From positions 1,612,001 to 1,676,000 of the forward strand of contig JAJQJQ010000053.1 in assembly GCA_028622995.1 (NCBI GenBank): DNA of 64,000 bases, read 5' to 3'. The stretch comes from Panagrolaimus kolymaensis. Taxonomy: Eukaryota > Nematoda > Chromadorea > Rhabditida > Panagrolaimidae. This document shows, one piece after another, positions 46,431-60,400 of the stretch (within the stretch, counting starts at the first letter, position 1; every line of letters begins with the position of its first letter). The notes under the pieces were generated by a model. The model saw nothing but the letters and a program-made list of their open reading frames with translations. It made no database searches and was not told the origin of the DNA. The position numbers and the translations under genes were made by a program.

Positions 46431-49400
46431 AAGTCCTTAAAAAATTATTGTTTGCTTCAATGATTCTTTCTATGTTTGCTACTTTTAAGTTTGTGAAAAA
46501 AAACATTAAAGATTAAATTAAAAATTAAAAACAAATGTTTATTTGCAACAATAATCCTGAAAATTTCAAAATTAAAATTAATTATTTTATACCTCCTTTT
46601 ATAGAATAAAATCATCCATGATAAATAAGAAAACAAAAAAAAACTAATAATTATTAAAAAAATAAAAAAACTATAACATTTCCATTTTTAGTAATTTTTA
46701 TGGGATGTTTTATTAAATATTGTGTTTTTGCAAATCCGATTTTGTTTTGTGTCTTCCTCCTTTTTTATGGGTAAAAATTGCCATCTATGTCTTCTTTTTT
46801 TTGTCGCCTTCGCTTTTTTTATGCATTTATGGGATTATAGTCAATTTAAAAAAATATAAAGAACAAAACTAATTTAAGACACTTCTATTTAATTTTTATG
46901 CTTCTGCAAAATTATTTTATATTTAAATCCCTCTTTTTTTTTAACAAAATGATATTTAAAAAGTCGTTAAAGAATTATAGTCAAAAAATAATAATTTTTT
47001 GCAAACAACCTTTCTTCTTTCTTTATTCTATAAAAATTTGTTTTTAAAAGATGAATTATCTCTGCGGATATCCGACACTTTTTTTGTAGAAATCTTAAGT
47101 TTAATGTTTTTCTTTTAAAAAAAGTTTTAAACTTTTTGTGGATGAAAAAACTTGGATTATTACACATACACCTACTTACTTTATAGTGGTTGTTAAATAC
47201 AAACATTTGGGAACAATGAAAATTAGTAAAAAAAAGTTTTAATAAAAATTAATAAATACAAAATATTTAAAAATTAGTACATACATTCTTATTTACATTA
47301 AACTCATTGTTTTTTAGAGCAAAGGTTATAAAAAAATTTTTGGTTGAACAAATTTTTTTATTATTAATTTTTTTTATTGTTAATAAAAGTGCATTATCGT
47401 GAGAATTTTTTTTTGGTTTTTGAATTACTGTGGCATAGCCAATTGGTTATCAAAAGTATATTATCTTTGTGGTGGCATTATGGTTGTTAATGTCTAAAGA
47501 CTAATAAACTTTAAATCATGCTACAAATAATTAATAAGATTTCTGTTGATAAGTTTTATAATTTTGGGGATGGATTTTAGATTTAATTATAAAAAGCTTA
47601 TAGCAATTAAATCAAAACTTTGGCAATAGAAATTATACACAAATATTTTATTTGTAATTTTGAACTGATTCCAGTGTAAAAGTTCAGTAATCTAATATAT
47701 CAAAATTATTTTATCAGTTTTGTTTGATTGAATTTCTTTTCTTTGAAGCCTAAAAATCTGTAAAGCCTTCGCAGAATTTTTTTAAAAACAAAACCCGGTT
47801 TCGTTCTTTCCGTTTAACCTTTCATTCCTTTTTTAGCTTTTTGATTCCATAAAAAACTTTCCGGTTTTGGTGGTCTTTTTTTCGAGTGAATGAATTTTTA
47901 CGCACACAAATAAATTTATTAACAAAAAACATTTATTTGGAAATTTATTTTTGCGTGAACGTCGCTGCCGTAAAAAGTTTCATGGCTATAAAAAAATTTG
48001 CCTCCGCAAAATAATATTTTTTTGCCATTCATTTTTTATTTTTACAAACAATTAAAAAGTTCAAAATTTATTTTTTTGGGTGGACAAAAAATAAAAAAGC
48101 TTACGTAAAAAGTTTTTATGTGAATACAAAAACGGAGGAAGCAGAAAAACATATTTCAAGAAAAAATAAAGAAAGTTTCTTTTGTTTCAATAAGCTTTTA
48201 ATTTATAAAAAGAAATTCTCAGTAAATAAACTTTTAAAGGGTAATAGTAAATATAATAAAAGAGTGGATTTTTTATTTTTTAAAAACAATTTATTGGTTT
48301 ATGAGTAGTTCAAAGCAAAATGGTATAAAGATTGAGGGAGAATATAATTGCAAAATTTAAAAATAAACTGTTATAAATATGAACGAAACAACCTCAGAAG
48401 TAAAACTTCCGGCACACTTTTCAATATAATTGACATTTCGTGACTCACTTCCAATAATAATAATTATTTTTATTTGCCCTTCTTTTTTCTCTTCTAAACA
48501 TTTGATTTTTGCATTTATATTTTTCATACAAATTTTTTGTTTCACACAAACACATGCGTTTAGTAAAAAAAAGTGTATACCAAATTTATACTTTATTTTT
48601 TTCGTTGCCACGCTTTCTTGACTTTTTCAACAATATTTTTTTTAAGATTAAAAAAAGTTGTTTACTTTTTCTCGTAAAAATATATATTTGTTTCTATTAT
48701 ATCCAAATTCATATCCGTTTATAAAAATAAAGTAGCTTTTTTATTAGCCGTTGTCTCACTCAATCTCACATGGTTTCTTTAAAAAAAATAAGAGCAAAGA
48801 TTTTTTCTTTTGATTTTGTCCTTTAAAAATTATAGAAAGTCAGATACTTTACTTGCTTACATTTCCAAAGTTAATAAAATTAAATGTATATTGTTTTTTA
48901 TTTGACATTTTTAAACAATCGAAACTCTTATTATTTTTGCAACATTCTTTTTTATTAAAAAAATTATGAACGGAAGTGTGATTTTTTGGAGAAAGTTAAA
49001 AGCTTGGAAAAACAACCTTTCTTTTTATCTTCCATCTTTTCTATTTTCTTTTATTGGAAATAAATAAAGAATAAAAGAAAAATTAAGGAAACAAGAGAGA
49101 ACAGAATTGGTCATCTGAAAAATAATCTTATGATTATTCTTTTTTTGTATTTAGCGGGGGTTTCAAAAAATAAATGAGTGCGCTTAAAAAGATTGACTTA
49201 AATGTTTATGAAAAAAATAGAGTTTTAATAACTCCATTTAAAAATAAATTTTTTACAATTTTTAAATGCTTCCGTTGAGCTGAATTTAAAAAGTAGTGAG
49301 AAAAGCTTTTAGAAAATGAGTTGCTTTGAAAATTCAAAATAAGATACATTTTTTCCTTAAAAATGCTGTTCCACTTCTGCTTTCGTTGCTTTATGAAGTT

Positions 49401-52400
49401 TAATATTTTTCTTCATTGAACCGTTTATTAAATTGGAAGTTTTTTTAAACAGGTTCCATGAAAAAAGATAATTGTAATTCAAGCAAGCAAAGTTTAAAGA
49501 ATATTATTTATGCTTCAACAAAATAATTAAATAAATAAATAATTTGTTGCATGTGTAATTGTAGCCGAGCTTGAAACTCTCTCATTATTTTATCTTAAGC
49601 TTTAAAAAAATGATAGATATTAATAATGTGTAATTAATTTTTCCATACTTAAGAAATATGGAATAAAGTTTTTAAGTACCCAAAGTCACATGGTTTAGGT
49701 GTAATTATATTTTCTTAAATAACTTTTTTTATAATAATTATAACAGAGAACTCAAGTCCTTTGATGGGTGCAGTTTTTTGTTTCTATGAAGCTTCAAAGT
49801 TTGAGAAAAATTTTCTTTGCAAGGTATTCGTCCACTTTAAAAAAAATTATTAGCGCTAAAGTTATGCTTTGTTCCTAAGATTTTTCAGTTCTGATCTTTT
49901 TAAATTTGCTCTTTTCTCAAACAAGTCATATTTGTTTTTACGTGCAAACAAAGCCAATGTTTTTAGTCTTTCTTTATCTCTAAATTAAATATCAGGTCAT
50001 CCTTTTCTTTAAAAACGGCAAAAATAAAGCAACAACAAAAAGGTTAATTCTTAAAATTATTGCTAGTTTAATAACATTTAAAATAACATGGCTGCCAAAT
50101 ATCTACGTATGCGTCGACATCTTCTTCATCGACGAAATTTCAAAAGGTTCATCTCTCTTTGTATTTTTTTCCATGAGAGAACAAAGTTTTTAGCAAAAGC
50201 AAATAACATTTTGCAAGTTTTTTGCAAAAAAATATTTCAGATGACATCCATGAAAAATAATTTGTCGCCGTAGTTCAGAAATAAATATTATAAAATTTTA
50301 AAATGTGAGACTATTTTTAGTGAGTTCAAATTTATTTTTTGTTGTGTTATGTCACACTTTTTTTAAACTCTGTCGTTCGACAAAAAATCCACCGCAAAAT
50401 GAGAAAATACAAATATTATTTACGTCTAGTTTTTTATTTTAAAAAGATTAGGAAGTAGCGTTTAAAAAGGAAATATATTTTATTTTTAAATCACTGAAAA
50501 AAAGAAGGAAGATTATTTTGTAAACTCTTTTTTTAATAATACAAAAAAGAAAGTCATATGTTTTAAAGCCAGAAAAAAAGGAAATGACTGGATAAATAAG
50601 TACACACACACATATGTATTTATGATCTCTTTAGCGTCGGTATTGGTCATGCTTGTAAGTATATCAATAATCATTTTAAATACTTTCTTTAAATTAAGTT
50701 TTGAAACATAAATCAAAATAAAGCCAACTACATTTTTTGTTAGTCAGTTTGGTTATGAGACGACAGAGAGCTACAAAATTAATAAACGTATTAAGCGAAA
50801 TTGTGGGGTTCGATCAGTAACAAGCTTATATTGGACAAGGAAGACAATTTTGTTTTTAGTGTTTTAAAATAACATGGTGATTAATTTGGAAATTATGATT
50901 CAGAATCATATTATAGTATTATCAATTACTAATTTTATCGTACCCTTTATTCTATGATGAAAGAAGATATGTCAAAAAACATTTTAAAAAAACCAAATAA
51001 TTACCAAAACTTAAAAACTCGGAAAAATTAGATTATTTGAGTCCAATTTACAAGAAATATTCATGCAAGGTGTAATAATGAAATTTTTATCCTCCCTAGA
51101 AGTTAAACAGTTGTTGTCACTGTAAATCATATCTCTTGACATTTTTTTTACAAAACAATTTTTGTTTAAAACAATGAAACATCCCTTGAGGGTAGCAACA
51201 CAACTACAAAGAAATTCGCTTTGTTTTGCCTCCATTAAAGATTTTCTAACTTCCACGGAAGTCTGTGAACCTAGCTTTTTTGAAACATCATTTAAATTTT
51301 TCATTTTCAGACAAAATTTTTCTCCGAAGAAAAGTTACACGGTCACTTGTTACAATTTTGTTGTGTAAACCCCGCAACTTTATTTTCTTTGTTCTTTTTT
51401 TTCACCCACGATTATCTATTTTCTAGGCTTCAACAATAAAAAAGTACCCATTTTTGGATTACAAATAACAACAAAACAATTAAAACCTCACATCATTTCC
51501 AAAATAAAGAAAATAAAGAAAATATGATCATTATAGATTTTATTTAAATATTTTCTCCTCCATTTTTTTGAAAAATTTACTTAAGATTTCCGCTGCCGGT
51601 AAAATATTTAAAAAAAGAGGGTATCAAAAAGCAGAAAGTTGAATGAATGAAAAAACATTCATTGTCTCCACCGGATTTGAGATGTTATTATTTTTGTTTT
51701 GGTGGTCTTTTTCGCTTTTATAATTTTTTTTTGCAAAAAATAAAGATTCACAAATAAGAATCATTATTATGAATGAATGAATGGATAAGAGAGGGGATTC
51801 TCATAATCAATTATAAAACGTGGGGTTTTTTGAATACATAGCTTTATTAACTGCACATAAGTATTTTTGTTTTGATGTAAAAAGCAACGGATAATATTCA
51901 CTCCTTAAAAAATATGAAATCAGTTTTATATCATTAAACGATTAATTTATTAATTTTTTAAAAACAATGGAATTAATCTGTTTGGAAACTTAAGGTTTCA
52001 TTGTTCCTTAATTGTAAACAACGCGAGAATTTTTTTTTATAAAAATTATTGCAATAAGAAAATGCAAGCAAAATTGTATTTAGTTTTATGTTTCCATGAC
52101 TAATTGAAGTTCATGAAGTTTATTTTAAAGCAAATTTTACAGACACATGCACAAGAGGCCCGAATTAGCCATTAAAATCTGTTAAACTAATAAAATTAAG
52201 CAAAATAAAAATGTTTCTTGTACATATTTTAAATTAAAAAAAGAAAAGCAGGAACTTTTGTAGGTGAAAATTATTTCCCTAATTTGATTTTGGCCAACAA
52301 ATAAAAATAATTAGGTTTAATTATACAAAAAAAGGAAATGCGTTATAAAATTAAACGATCATTTTTTTCGCCAACACAAAAATTCTTGTGTTGGCAATAA

Positions 52401-54143
52401 ATTGTAGGTCATCGGAAGTTTATTTTGACGTTCATCGGTTAAATATGGCTATGCTTTTTGATAAACTAAAATTAATCGTTAAACTTTTTACTTTAAAGTA
52501 TTTACAAAGTTTAGTTTTTTGATCGCCAGAACAATCTATTTCTTCTTTATTAAAAAAATGTATTAATCATAGTTTGTTTGTTTGTAAACATTCACTGATT
52601 AATAATTTTATTGGTCTTCTTTTAATTGGTTGACCAATTCGCTAATATTATTTTTAATAAAAACTAAATTATTAAACAATAAATAAAATTTTTGTTTTGT
52701 TTTTTAACCTTATTTTTTTGTTTGTATGTTTCTAAAATTATTAAATATAAAAAAGTGGTCTCTTTTTTTTTATTTCTCGAGGTGGTCAAAAAGGCAGAAA
52801 TAATATGGTTGTTTATTTTATTTTTTTGGCTTCCAATAATTCTTACTTTTTTGCTTTGCTTTTTTGTGGCAAAAATAAGGAATGAAACATATTTTTTAGT
52901 AATAAAAAATGTTGTTTGTTTTTTCTTCTCGAACATCTTTGAAGTTTGTAGCATTTTCTTTCGAGTCTCCTCTAAGAAAAAGACCAAATCTAAATAAAGA
53001 TGTCGCTTCTTTTTTATGATAAAAAACCAAAGCACAAAAAAAAGATTATTAAAAAAAAGAAAGCTACCATCAAAATTACTTTGTTGCTTTTTTAAAGAAG
53101 TCAGTCAGATAGAAAGGCCACTTTTGAGCTTCAAGAAATAATAAATTATATGCCCTTACAAAAAGCTTAAGCTTTAATAGTGTTTTGGCTTTGGTTTAAG
53201 AGAGGCGATACTAAGAAATATGGATAAATAAATCTTGAAAAAACTGACCAAAAGTCAAAAAATATCAAAGCTCTGTAAATATAAAAATCAGGAAATGATA
53301 TCAAAATGGAGTTTGAAATTTAAATAAAAAGATGCATAAATGGATTAGTAAAAGCATGTGAAGACAAAATTTTGCATAAAAAAAATTATTTGGATTTTAG
53401 TGCAAGGATTAAAAACCTTAACCAAAAAATATTAAAAAAAAATGATGATTTTTTATTGCCAAAGCAAAAAATGTAAAAAAAATTCGAGAATGTTTGGAAC
53501 TTCGACCTGCTTTTCAAATCCGTCGTAATTATTAATGCTAAATTAAAAAAATATTCCTGATATGTCTTTAATTTCTATGTTGTTAAAAGCTTACATATTT
53601 CATATATTACAGGACTTTATATTTTTTTTAAATAGTTATTTTGCAGTGATAATACTTGCCTCAAGCCATGGCTAAAAAATAATATTTATTTTTTACAGTC
53701 TGTTTCTTCTGTTTCAAAATTTTTTTTAAACTTTTATTAATTATTTTTTACAAAAATCATAACTTTTTTCTTTATTTCGAAGGCTATGGGCTAGAAAAAA
53801 AAATGAAGAGGAAGGCTTTTCGCTATTCACTTCCCCAAAGGCGTCCTTTTTCCTTTTCCTTTCTTTTGGATGTTTAAGCTTTCCACCATCCATCCTCCTA
53901 AAATGAAATTAAAGAAAAGGCGGAGCTTTTTCAAAAGCTGCTTCAAAAGAAAAAATGGGGTTGGCCTTAATTTCTTTAGTGTAAGGAAAGCAAAGCAAAG
54001 AAAAAAAGAGTATAAAAATGAACGAAAAAATGAAAAGAAAATATAAAATATAATACTTTCTTCTTCAAAGCTTTATTCCTCCTTACTTTTATAAAAAAGA
54101 ATTTGCTTAGCATTTCTTTTTTAATTATTAAATTACTGTAAAA
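46431..54143. other. 7.7 kb gene-free A/T-rich stretch
   Basis: No gene can be supported. Two short GC-richer islands look weakly exon-like. One is 50088-50150 on the plus strand (ATG start, MAAKYLRMRRHLLHRRNFKR, followed by GGTTCATC as a possible donor). The other is 51160-51304, where both strands are open (minus frame starts MKNLNDVSKKLGSQTSVEVR). Neither connects to other exons. The rest is poly(A)/poly(T)-rich. Confidence 0.4.
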
Positions 54144-54467
54144 ATGATTCATATTTTGATTGGCGTTGATGATGCTTTCACCATGAATCAATTGGCTTCT
54201 CGAAGCAATAACAGAAGATCAGCCTTCTTAAAATCACGATGATTCTTTTATTAAATCCCATAAAGATGGAGCTTTATTTACTCAAAAGAATGGATTAACT
54301 ACAACATTTTCTTACTAAGTGGAATTGGCGGCCAAAATAAATATTTTGATTAGCATTATCAAAATTTATGGCCCTACATTCATGAAGTTATCGCTTTGGC
54401 TCAAACTACAAATGCAACATGTCCAACCAAAAAATACCTTGTTACTACTTTCATCGAAGAAAAATAA
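54144..54467 (+). pseudogene. Decayed coding fragment with frameshifts and a stop
   Basis: The plus strand reads MIHILIGVDDAFTMNQLASR to a stop, then in the next frame NHDDSFIKSHKDGALFTQKN to GLTTTFSY, then in a third frame LSGIGGQNKYFD, an in-frame TAG, and HYQNLWPYIHEVIALAQTTN through CPTKKYLVTTFIEEK to TAA. The higher GC and sensible amino-acid mix across shifting frames point to an old gene copy broken by two frameshifts and at least one stop. The parent family is not recognised. Confidence 0.5.
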
Positions 54468-57400
54468 TTAATGTACAAACTTGTTTTTTATGTATATTTT
54501 TTTTGATTTTTATGCTTTTGTTGTTTTTTTAAAAAATAAAAATACTTTAAAAAATTTCTTATTAATTTACAATATTTCGACTGTAGAAAAGTCTAACACT
54601 TAGTAGCTATGAAAATACACTATTAATTTTTAAATGTACTTTGACAAAAAAATATTTCACAAAAAAAATTCTAAAAACCACAGTTATTTGTTTTATACAA
54701 CATGACTATATGCAAAATATTTATTTTCAAGCCCAAATTTTTCAGATACTTTTTTTGCAGATAACATCAGTTACGAAAGAAAAACTTAAACAATGCATTT
54801 AAAAAAAACTCATGAAATTGAATTAAAAGAAGAAATTTTCAAATTGTAATCTTGTTTTTAACATTAATAAATATGCTTGGTTTTGTCTTAGAAATCATAT
54901 TATTTTATGCTGTGACACGCATGAATTTATTCATTTTATATATCACAAGGTAGCTTTTCGAAAATATTAGATACTATGTTGTAAAATTCAATACATCGCT
55001 CAATTAATTATTTATTTGTAAAATGTAAGCCCACTTTTCACTTTAAATTTATTATGGTATCGTTTGATTTTATTTAAATTAAAAACATTTATTTTTAAAC
55101 TCTAAAAGCGTTTATCTAAACAAAAACGTGTAATAATAGTTTTTAAAATTTATGAGTTGTATTATATTGACACAAATTCAACAATGATAATATCCACATA
55201 TTTTTTCTTACAACAAAAATAAATAAATTAACTCTAATTCATTTTTAAATTTAAATCAGCTTTTGCACTTTCTTTTTTTTATGTTTTGTTATTTTCACTT
55301 TTATCTTTCAAAGTATTTGTCCTTGAATTTTGACGTGAGAAATAGTACTTTAAAAAAGCAGCTTTTTTATAAGACAAAGGAGTCAATGAATTTAGGTGAG
55401 AGAAAACGACAAAAACAATGTCATTATAGCTAAAAAGCAAAGTGGATGCCATATTTTTTTGTTGCCATCATTGAAGAAGAAAAAAGAAGAAGCTTCCGGA
55501 TGAGATTTCTCATATTTTTATTCTATTTTTTGTTGGGATTAAAAAAAGCAATAAAATTGCGAGGGCAAATTTTAATCAAAAAAATGTAAAAAAGTGTAAA
55601 TCTTTTAACAATGAAAAGAAGACTTTTTCCGTTCGCTGATGTCAATTCTAAAAATTTGCCCCAATTTTTTTTTCTTGGAATATGAATCTTTAATTAAATA
55701 AAATAAGAATAAATTCCGGCCGCCACGGATTATCAAATACAAATGATTTTTATTCACTGCAAAAAAAAACTAACAAGAAAGAATATTTTAATTTTTTGCT
55801 TTTTGAAAAATTAAAAAAAAATACGGTAGAATGTAATGACTTTCCGGAGAAGCTTCAGAGGATTTTAAAAATTAAATGTTTAAAGAGAGATTTTTTAAAT
55901 TTTATTTCATAAATATTCGAAAATTTACATTAGCCAAAGAAGCGAGAGTTTATTTAAAAGTGTTCCATTACAAACAGATAAGAAAAAGCATTTTTTATTT
56001 TGCATTTTTTTCCATATATTTTTTTTCAACAAAAAAAAAGTAAATACATTTTCTCGTCATTTTTTTTTATAATGCCAAAAAAAATTGTTTACGAGGATTT
56101 ATTTATCTAGAGATGGTGCTTCTTCTTTTATCATTTTTTTTATTTTGAAGGTTATACTTGGAAAAAGAAAAACCCTTTGAAATATAAATATAAATAAAAA
56201 TATATCATCAAAAAGAAAAACAAGTGTTTTTGCAAAGAAGCCACCACCACCTCGGAGGTAACTGACATTTAAAAAGTGGTTGTTTTTATTTTTATTATTT
56301 TTAGGATTTATAAAAATAAGATGGAACAATATAAATAAAATGATAAATCTTTATTCATTCAACCAAAAAAGGTTAAGAGAAAAAGAAAGATCTTAGTTTC
56401 CTTGAAAGAAAAGCCATTGAAAAAAAAAAGACGAAAGAAATGGTTTAAAATAAATAAAAATAAAAATGATGATACTCAAAAAAATAAGATAAATTTAGAA
56501 CACGAAGTACGGATTTTGATTCGTTAATTATGATAAATTCCAAATATGCATTTTGTAGGATACAAGATTCGGTGTAAATACAGTATGAATGGCTAGAAAT
56601 CAAATGTCCTCATTCAAAAACAAAAAGATTTAAAGAAAAAAACAATTAAAATTTTCTTGCCCTATAAGTTTATTATTTTACTAATTATTTCGAAACTCAA
56701 TGGACGGATTTTAAATACTTTAATTATGAAAACTACAAAAATTTAAAGAAATGAATCATATTTTAAAAATTTTATCTTTTTTTGATGACCTAAAAAAGAG
56801 ATTTAAAAGGCTTTGTTTTAAATTCAAATGTCAGATGATTTAGAGTAGACACAAATAAACAAACAATTTTTAACTGTCTTTATTTTTTTAAGAAGGTCAA
56901 CGCAATAAAATATCTTTAACAAAGTCGCTATAATACTTTCCTACGCTTTTTTGCATCAAAAAAATAACGCATTAAAATATTTTTTCATTACTCATTTTTG
57001 ACTTTCATATTTCCAAGAAAAAATATCCCATTTTATAAATATTTCCAATATCTATCATTCCTTTCGTTTTCTTGTATTTATTTTGTTATTTTTCCAACCA
57101 AAAACTAAATCAAACATAACAAAAAAAAAAATAAAGATTATAAAATTTTTAGCTCACAATTTAATTATCTTTTTTGATGGCTGTTATTTATTTATTTCGT
57201 AGCACATTTTTTTGTTTGTGAAAATACACAAATCTTTTACAAACAACAATCAATGACGAAAAAAAAGATAAAAAAACTATTACAAAATATTTTTTTCTAT
57301 ATAAATTTTGTACCTCAGAAGAGTGGCTTTGACTTTGTAATGATAAAACAAAAGTTCAGAGAGTAGCTTTTCTTGACTTGACTTATATTTTTTTAAAAGC

Positions 57401-60400
57401 CATTTTGCAGAATTTTTGTAGGTTTTAAAAAAGAAAAAAGAAATAAAACATATGATGACATTGTTAATATTGTTTATGGACTTTGTAAACAAAACAAATG
57501 TTTGCGTCATAAAAAAAATAATTCCAGCGTTTTATGATTAAAGAAGTTCAAAGATAAACAGGGCATTTTTGAGAAAAAAAAATTCTGGAAAAATAAAACG
57601 CATAGAGAATTAATTGTAAATGTGGAAATTTGAAAAATATATGTTTTACACAAATAGTTTCGTTTAATTTTTTTAAATTTCATTCGAACTTTTAAACTTT
57701 TCTTTTGCAAAAAATCAGTTCCTGGACATTCATGTTAGGAAAGTAAATATTCCTGATTTCATAAAACAATTTTCTTTCCTCTTTATTTTTTTGCAATTTC
57801 GATAAATATTTCTAAAAAATATATGGTCATATCACTTTTATTATGTAAAAGCGTAGGCATTTATAGACTTCTTTAACACAAAATATTTTTTATTTTTTCA
57901 TTGATAAATAATAAATAAAAATACTTTTTTTTTTGCAAATCTGTTGTTTATTATTTTCCTTGCACTTTTATATTTTCAAATGCATTGAAGCCTTTGATAT
58001 TGGCTTTGATGTAACTTTCAAATCTCAACAAAGGGTCCCTTCATCTTTTTTATTAAATTTTTTTTAAAAGTATGTAAGAAACATTAAAAACACACATGGA
58101 ATATTATTTTGCGTCACCGGAAGAATACACTTTTTTTTTGTTGTTGCCTTGGATTAAAATATTTTTCATTTATTAATTTATTTTTAAAATCCACTTTTTT
58201 TCTTTCTTTCACTCTAGTCGCATTTTTTAAAGCTAATAATCCACTGTTCCGGTGTGTATGTGTGTGATTCGATATTTCTGCAGTTGTTGTAGCAGTGGGT
58301 AGTAAGGATTACACCTTTATGTATGCATAGCTTATATGTTAACATATATGTATTACACATATTTCTCGCATGAGACAACTTTAAAACTTTTTGGAATAAA
58401 TGAATAACATCCAATTTTAAGCATATTTGAATCTTGTATTTTATTTGCTCCAACAACATTTTTTTTTACACCAAATACAAGGGTTTATATGAGCAAACTG
58501 AAAAAACATGCATGTTCGCTACAAAAAAAATTTCGACGTAAGATAAAACCATCCTTTAAAAAATTTGAGACATGAGACATTTAATCTTTTGAAAAAATAA
58601 AATCTCAGAAAAACAATTTAAAAAGTTTTAACAAAAATATTTTTGTGAGCAAATTTTTTTACGCAGGATGTTTTTTTTAAATGATTTAATCAAATAAAAA
58701 AAAATACTTATAAATTATGGATATATGAACAATTATGAGACAGTGTTTGCTTGCATGCTTATTTTTTGAAGACTAGATTATATTAATTTTAACGACAAGA
58801 GATAACCAAAAGTTCCTGGATGCGTTTTGAGATAGTCACATGTTCACATATGGAAAAAATATTGTGGACGCTACGCAAATATTTAATTAGTTTTTTGGGA
58901 AATGAGTCACTTTGTTTATTCATTTTGGTTAATTTTTTATGTTTGCTGCACTTTTAACTTTCGATATGGTAGGGTTTCGTGTAACATCAAAAATGCATTT
59001 TTAGGTTACGACGCTTTCTATTTTTAAAAATGAAATATGGTTATTTAATTTAATTCAATGTGTCTACTGTAATTCTATGAACTTTAGTCTAAAAAACAGA
59101 AAGCAAATGCTATTGGAAAAAAGTTTCTATGTTTGCATATTCCCCAAATTTTTAAAAACTTGCAACTTTTCATTTCTCTCTTTAATTTACTCTTTGTTTT
59201 GTGTTTTGTTTTAAGGTCAGAAAGAAAAATCACATGTTTGACGTTATTTTTTACTAACTCATACTCTTTTTTTGACATTTATAGCATCAGTTTCATTTTC
59301 TTTATTATAATTATTATTTGCATATTCTTTTTCTTATTATTTTTGCAACAATAAAATAATATATTGCCAAAAAAAGCCTTTGTCTTTAATTTCCTTTAAA
59401 AATGAAAAGGTTCCATATTTTTTTAATGTCAAGTTTTCCATTTCCATTTTTTCTTTGTATTTGATTTTACTAACGAAAAGTCACATCTTTCATGGAAAAG
59501 CAACCACGTTGATTACGTAAAAAGCGAAGTTTTTTCTAATCCAAAAAACTTTTTTAAAGAAATAATAAAAAGGTAATAATATTCATGCTAAAAGTCTGGA
59601 AACGCTTTCAATCCATTTTTTATAGCATTGAAAATTAATTTTAGTTTTTTTGTTAAAAAACAAAATAAAAGTCACAAAAGCAGTCATTGAAAAAAAAATG
59701 TCAAAGTAGTTAGGCTCTCGTGATTGACGATGACAAGACAAAAGTTTTGTATTTTCATAGAAATAAAAAAAGTGAAAAGTTAAAAAAAGTTCCAAAACTA
59801 CACAAATACGTATGTACTTTTCCTTTCTTTATTTGATTGCGTAAAAAAGCAAAGAAGTTGAGTTTTGTATGTCCAAAAAAAGCAAGAGTAGAATTGGAGG
59901 TTTTCTAAGAAAAAAAATTGTTTAAAAAATGTAAATTGTGTAAAGAGATGATCTCCGGAGTAATAAATGCGACTTTATTCTGACTGTAAAAAATTTAAAA
60001 AGTGAATAAGAAAGAGGATGCTCGTCTATTGAGATCGGGGGCTCCTCTAGCTTTTCGATCTCCTCTTTCTCAACAGATAGTTACCGCAATGTCAAAAGAA
60101 AATTTGAAGTAATAAGCGCAAATAAAATTGAGAAATTATGGAACCATTTGATGTGGTACCTTTATAACTTTTATTTATGGCACGAAATCTCTTAATTTAT
60201 GTCAAATGGAGATTCATTCGATATTGTCAAATATTAAATAAACAAAAAATGCCATTTGGAAATGAACGAATCTTACAGATAGCAATATTCTTTTTTAATA
60301 TATTTGGAAGATCCCTCTTCTTCTTTTTCCCTGCATTTTTAGCTTCTTTATTTTTTTGCTGACGCTTTTATCGTCGTAATAATTATCGTTAAAAAGTTTT

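Noticed and set aside
50808..50816. GGTTCGATC, like a tRNA B box
   Set aside because: There is no A box at the right distance and no cloverleaf pairing around it.
52314..52323. GGTTTAATTA, the first bases of the nematode SL1 leader
   Set aside because: The match stops after about ten bases, and there is no following GT donor, Sm site or SL RNA-like structure.
58214..58459. 81-codon minus-strand ATG frame with several Cys
   Set aside because: It overlaps TG repeats and the palindrome, has no recognisable motif or splice partner, and has a codon mix like the flanking DNA.
60177..60362. 61-codon plus frame ending in Phe-rich sequence
   Set aside because: The second half is poly-Phe from T runs; no homologue is recognised.
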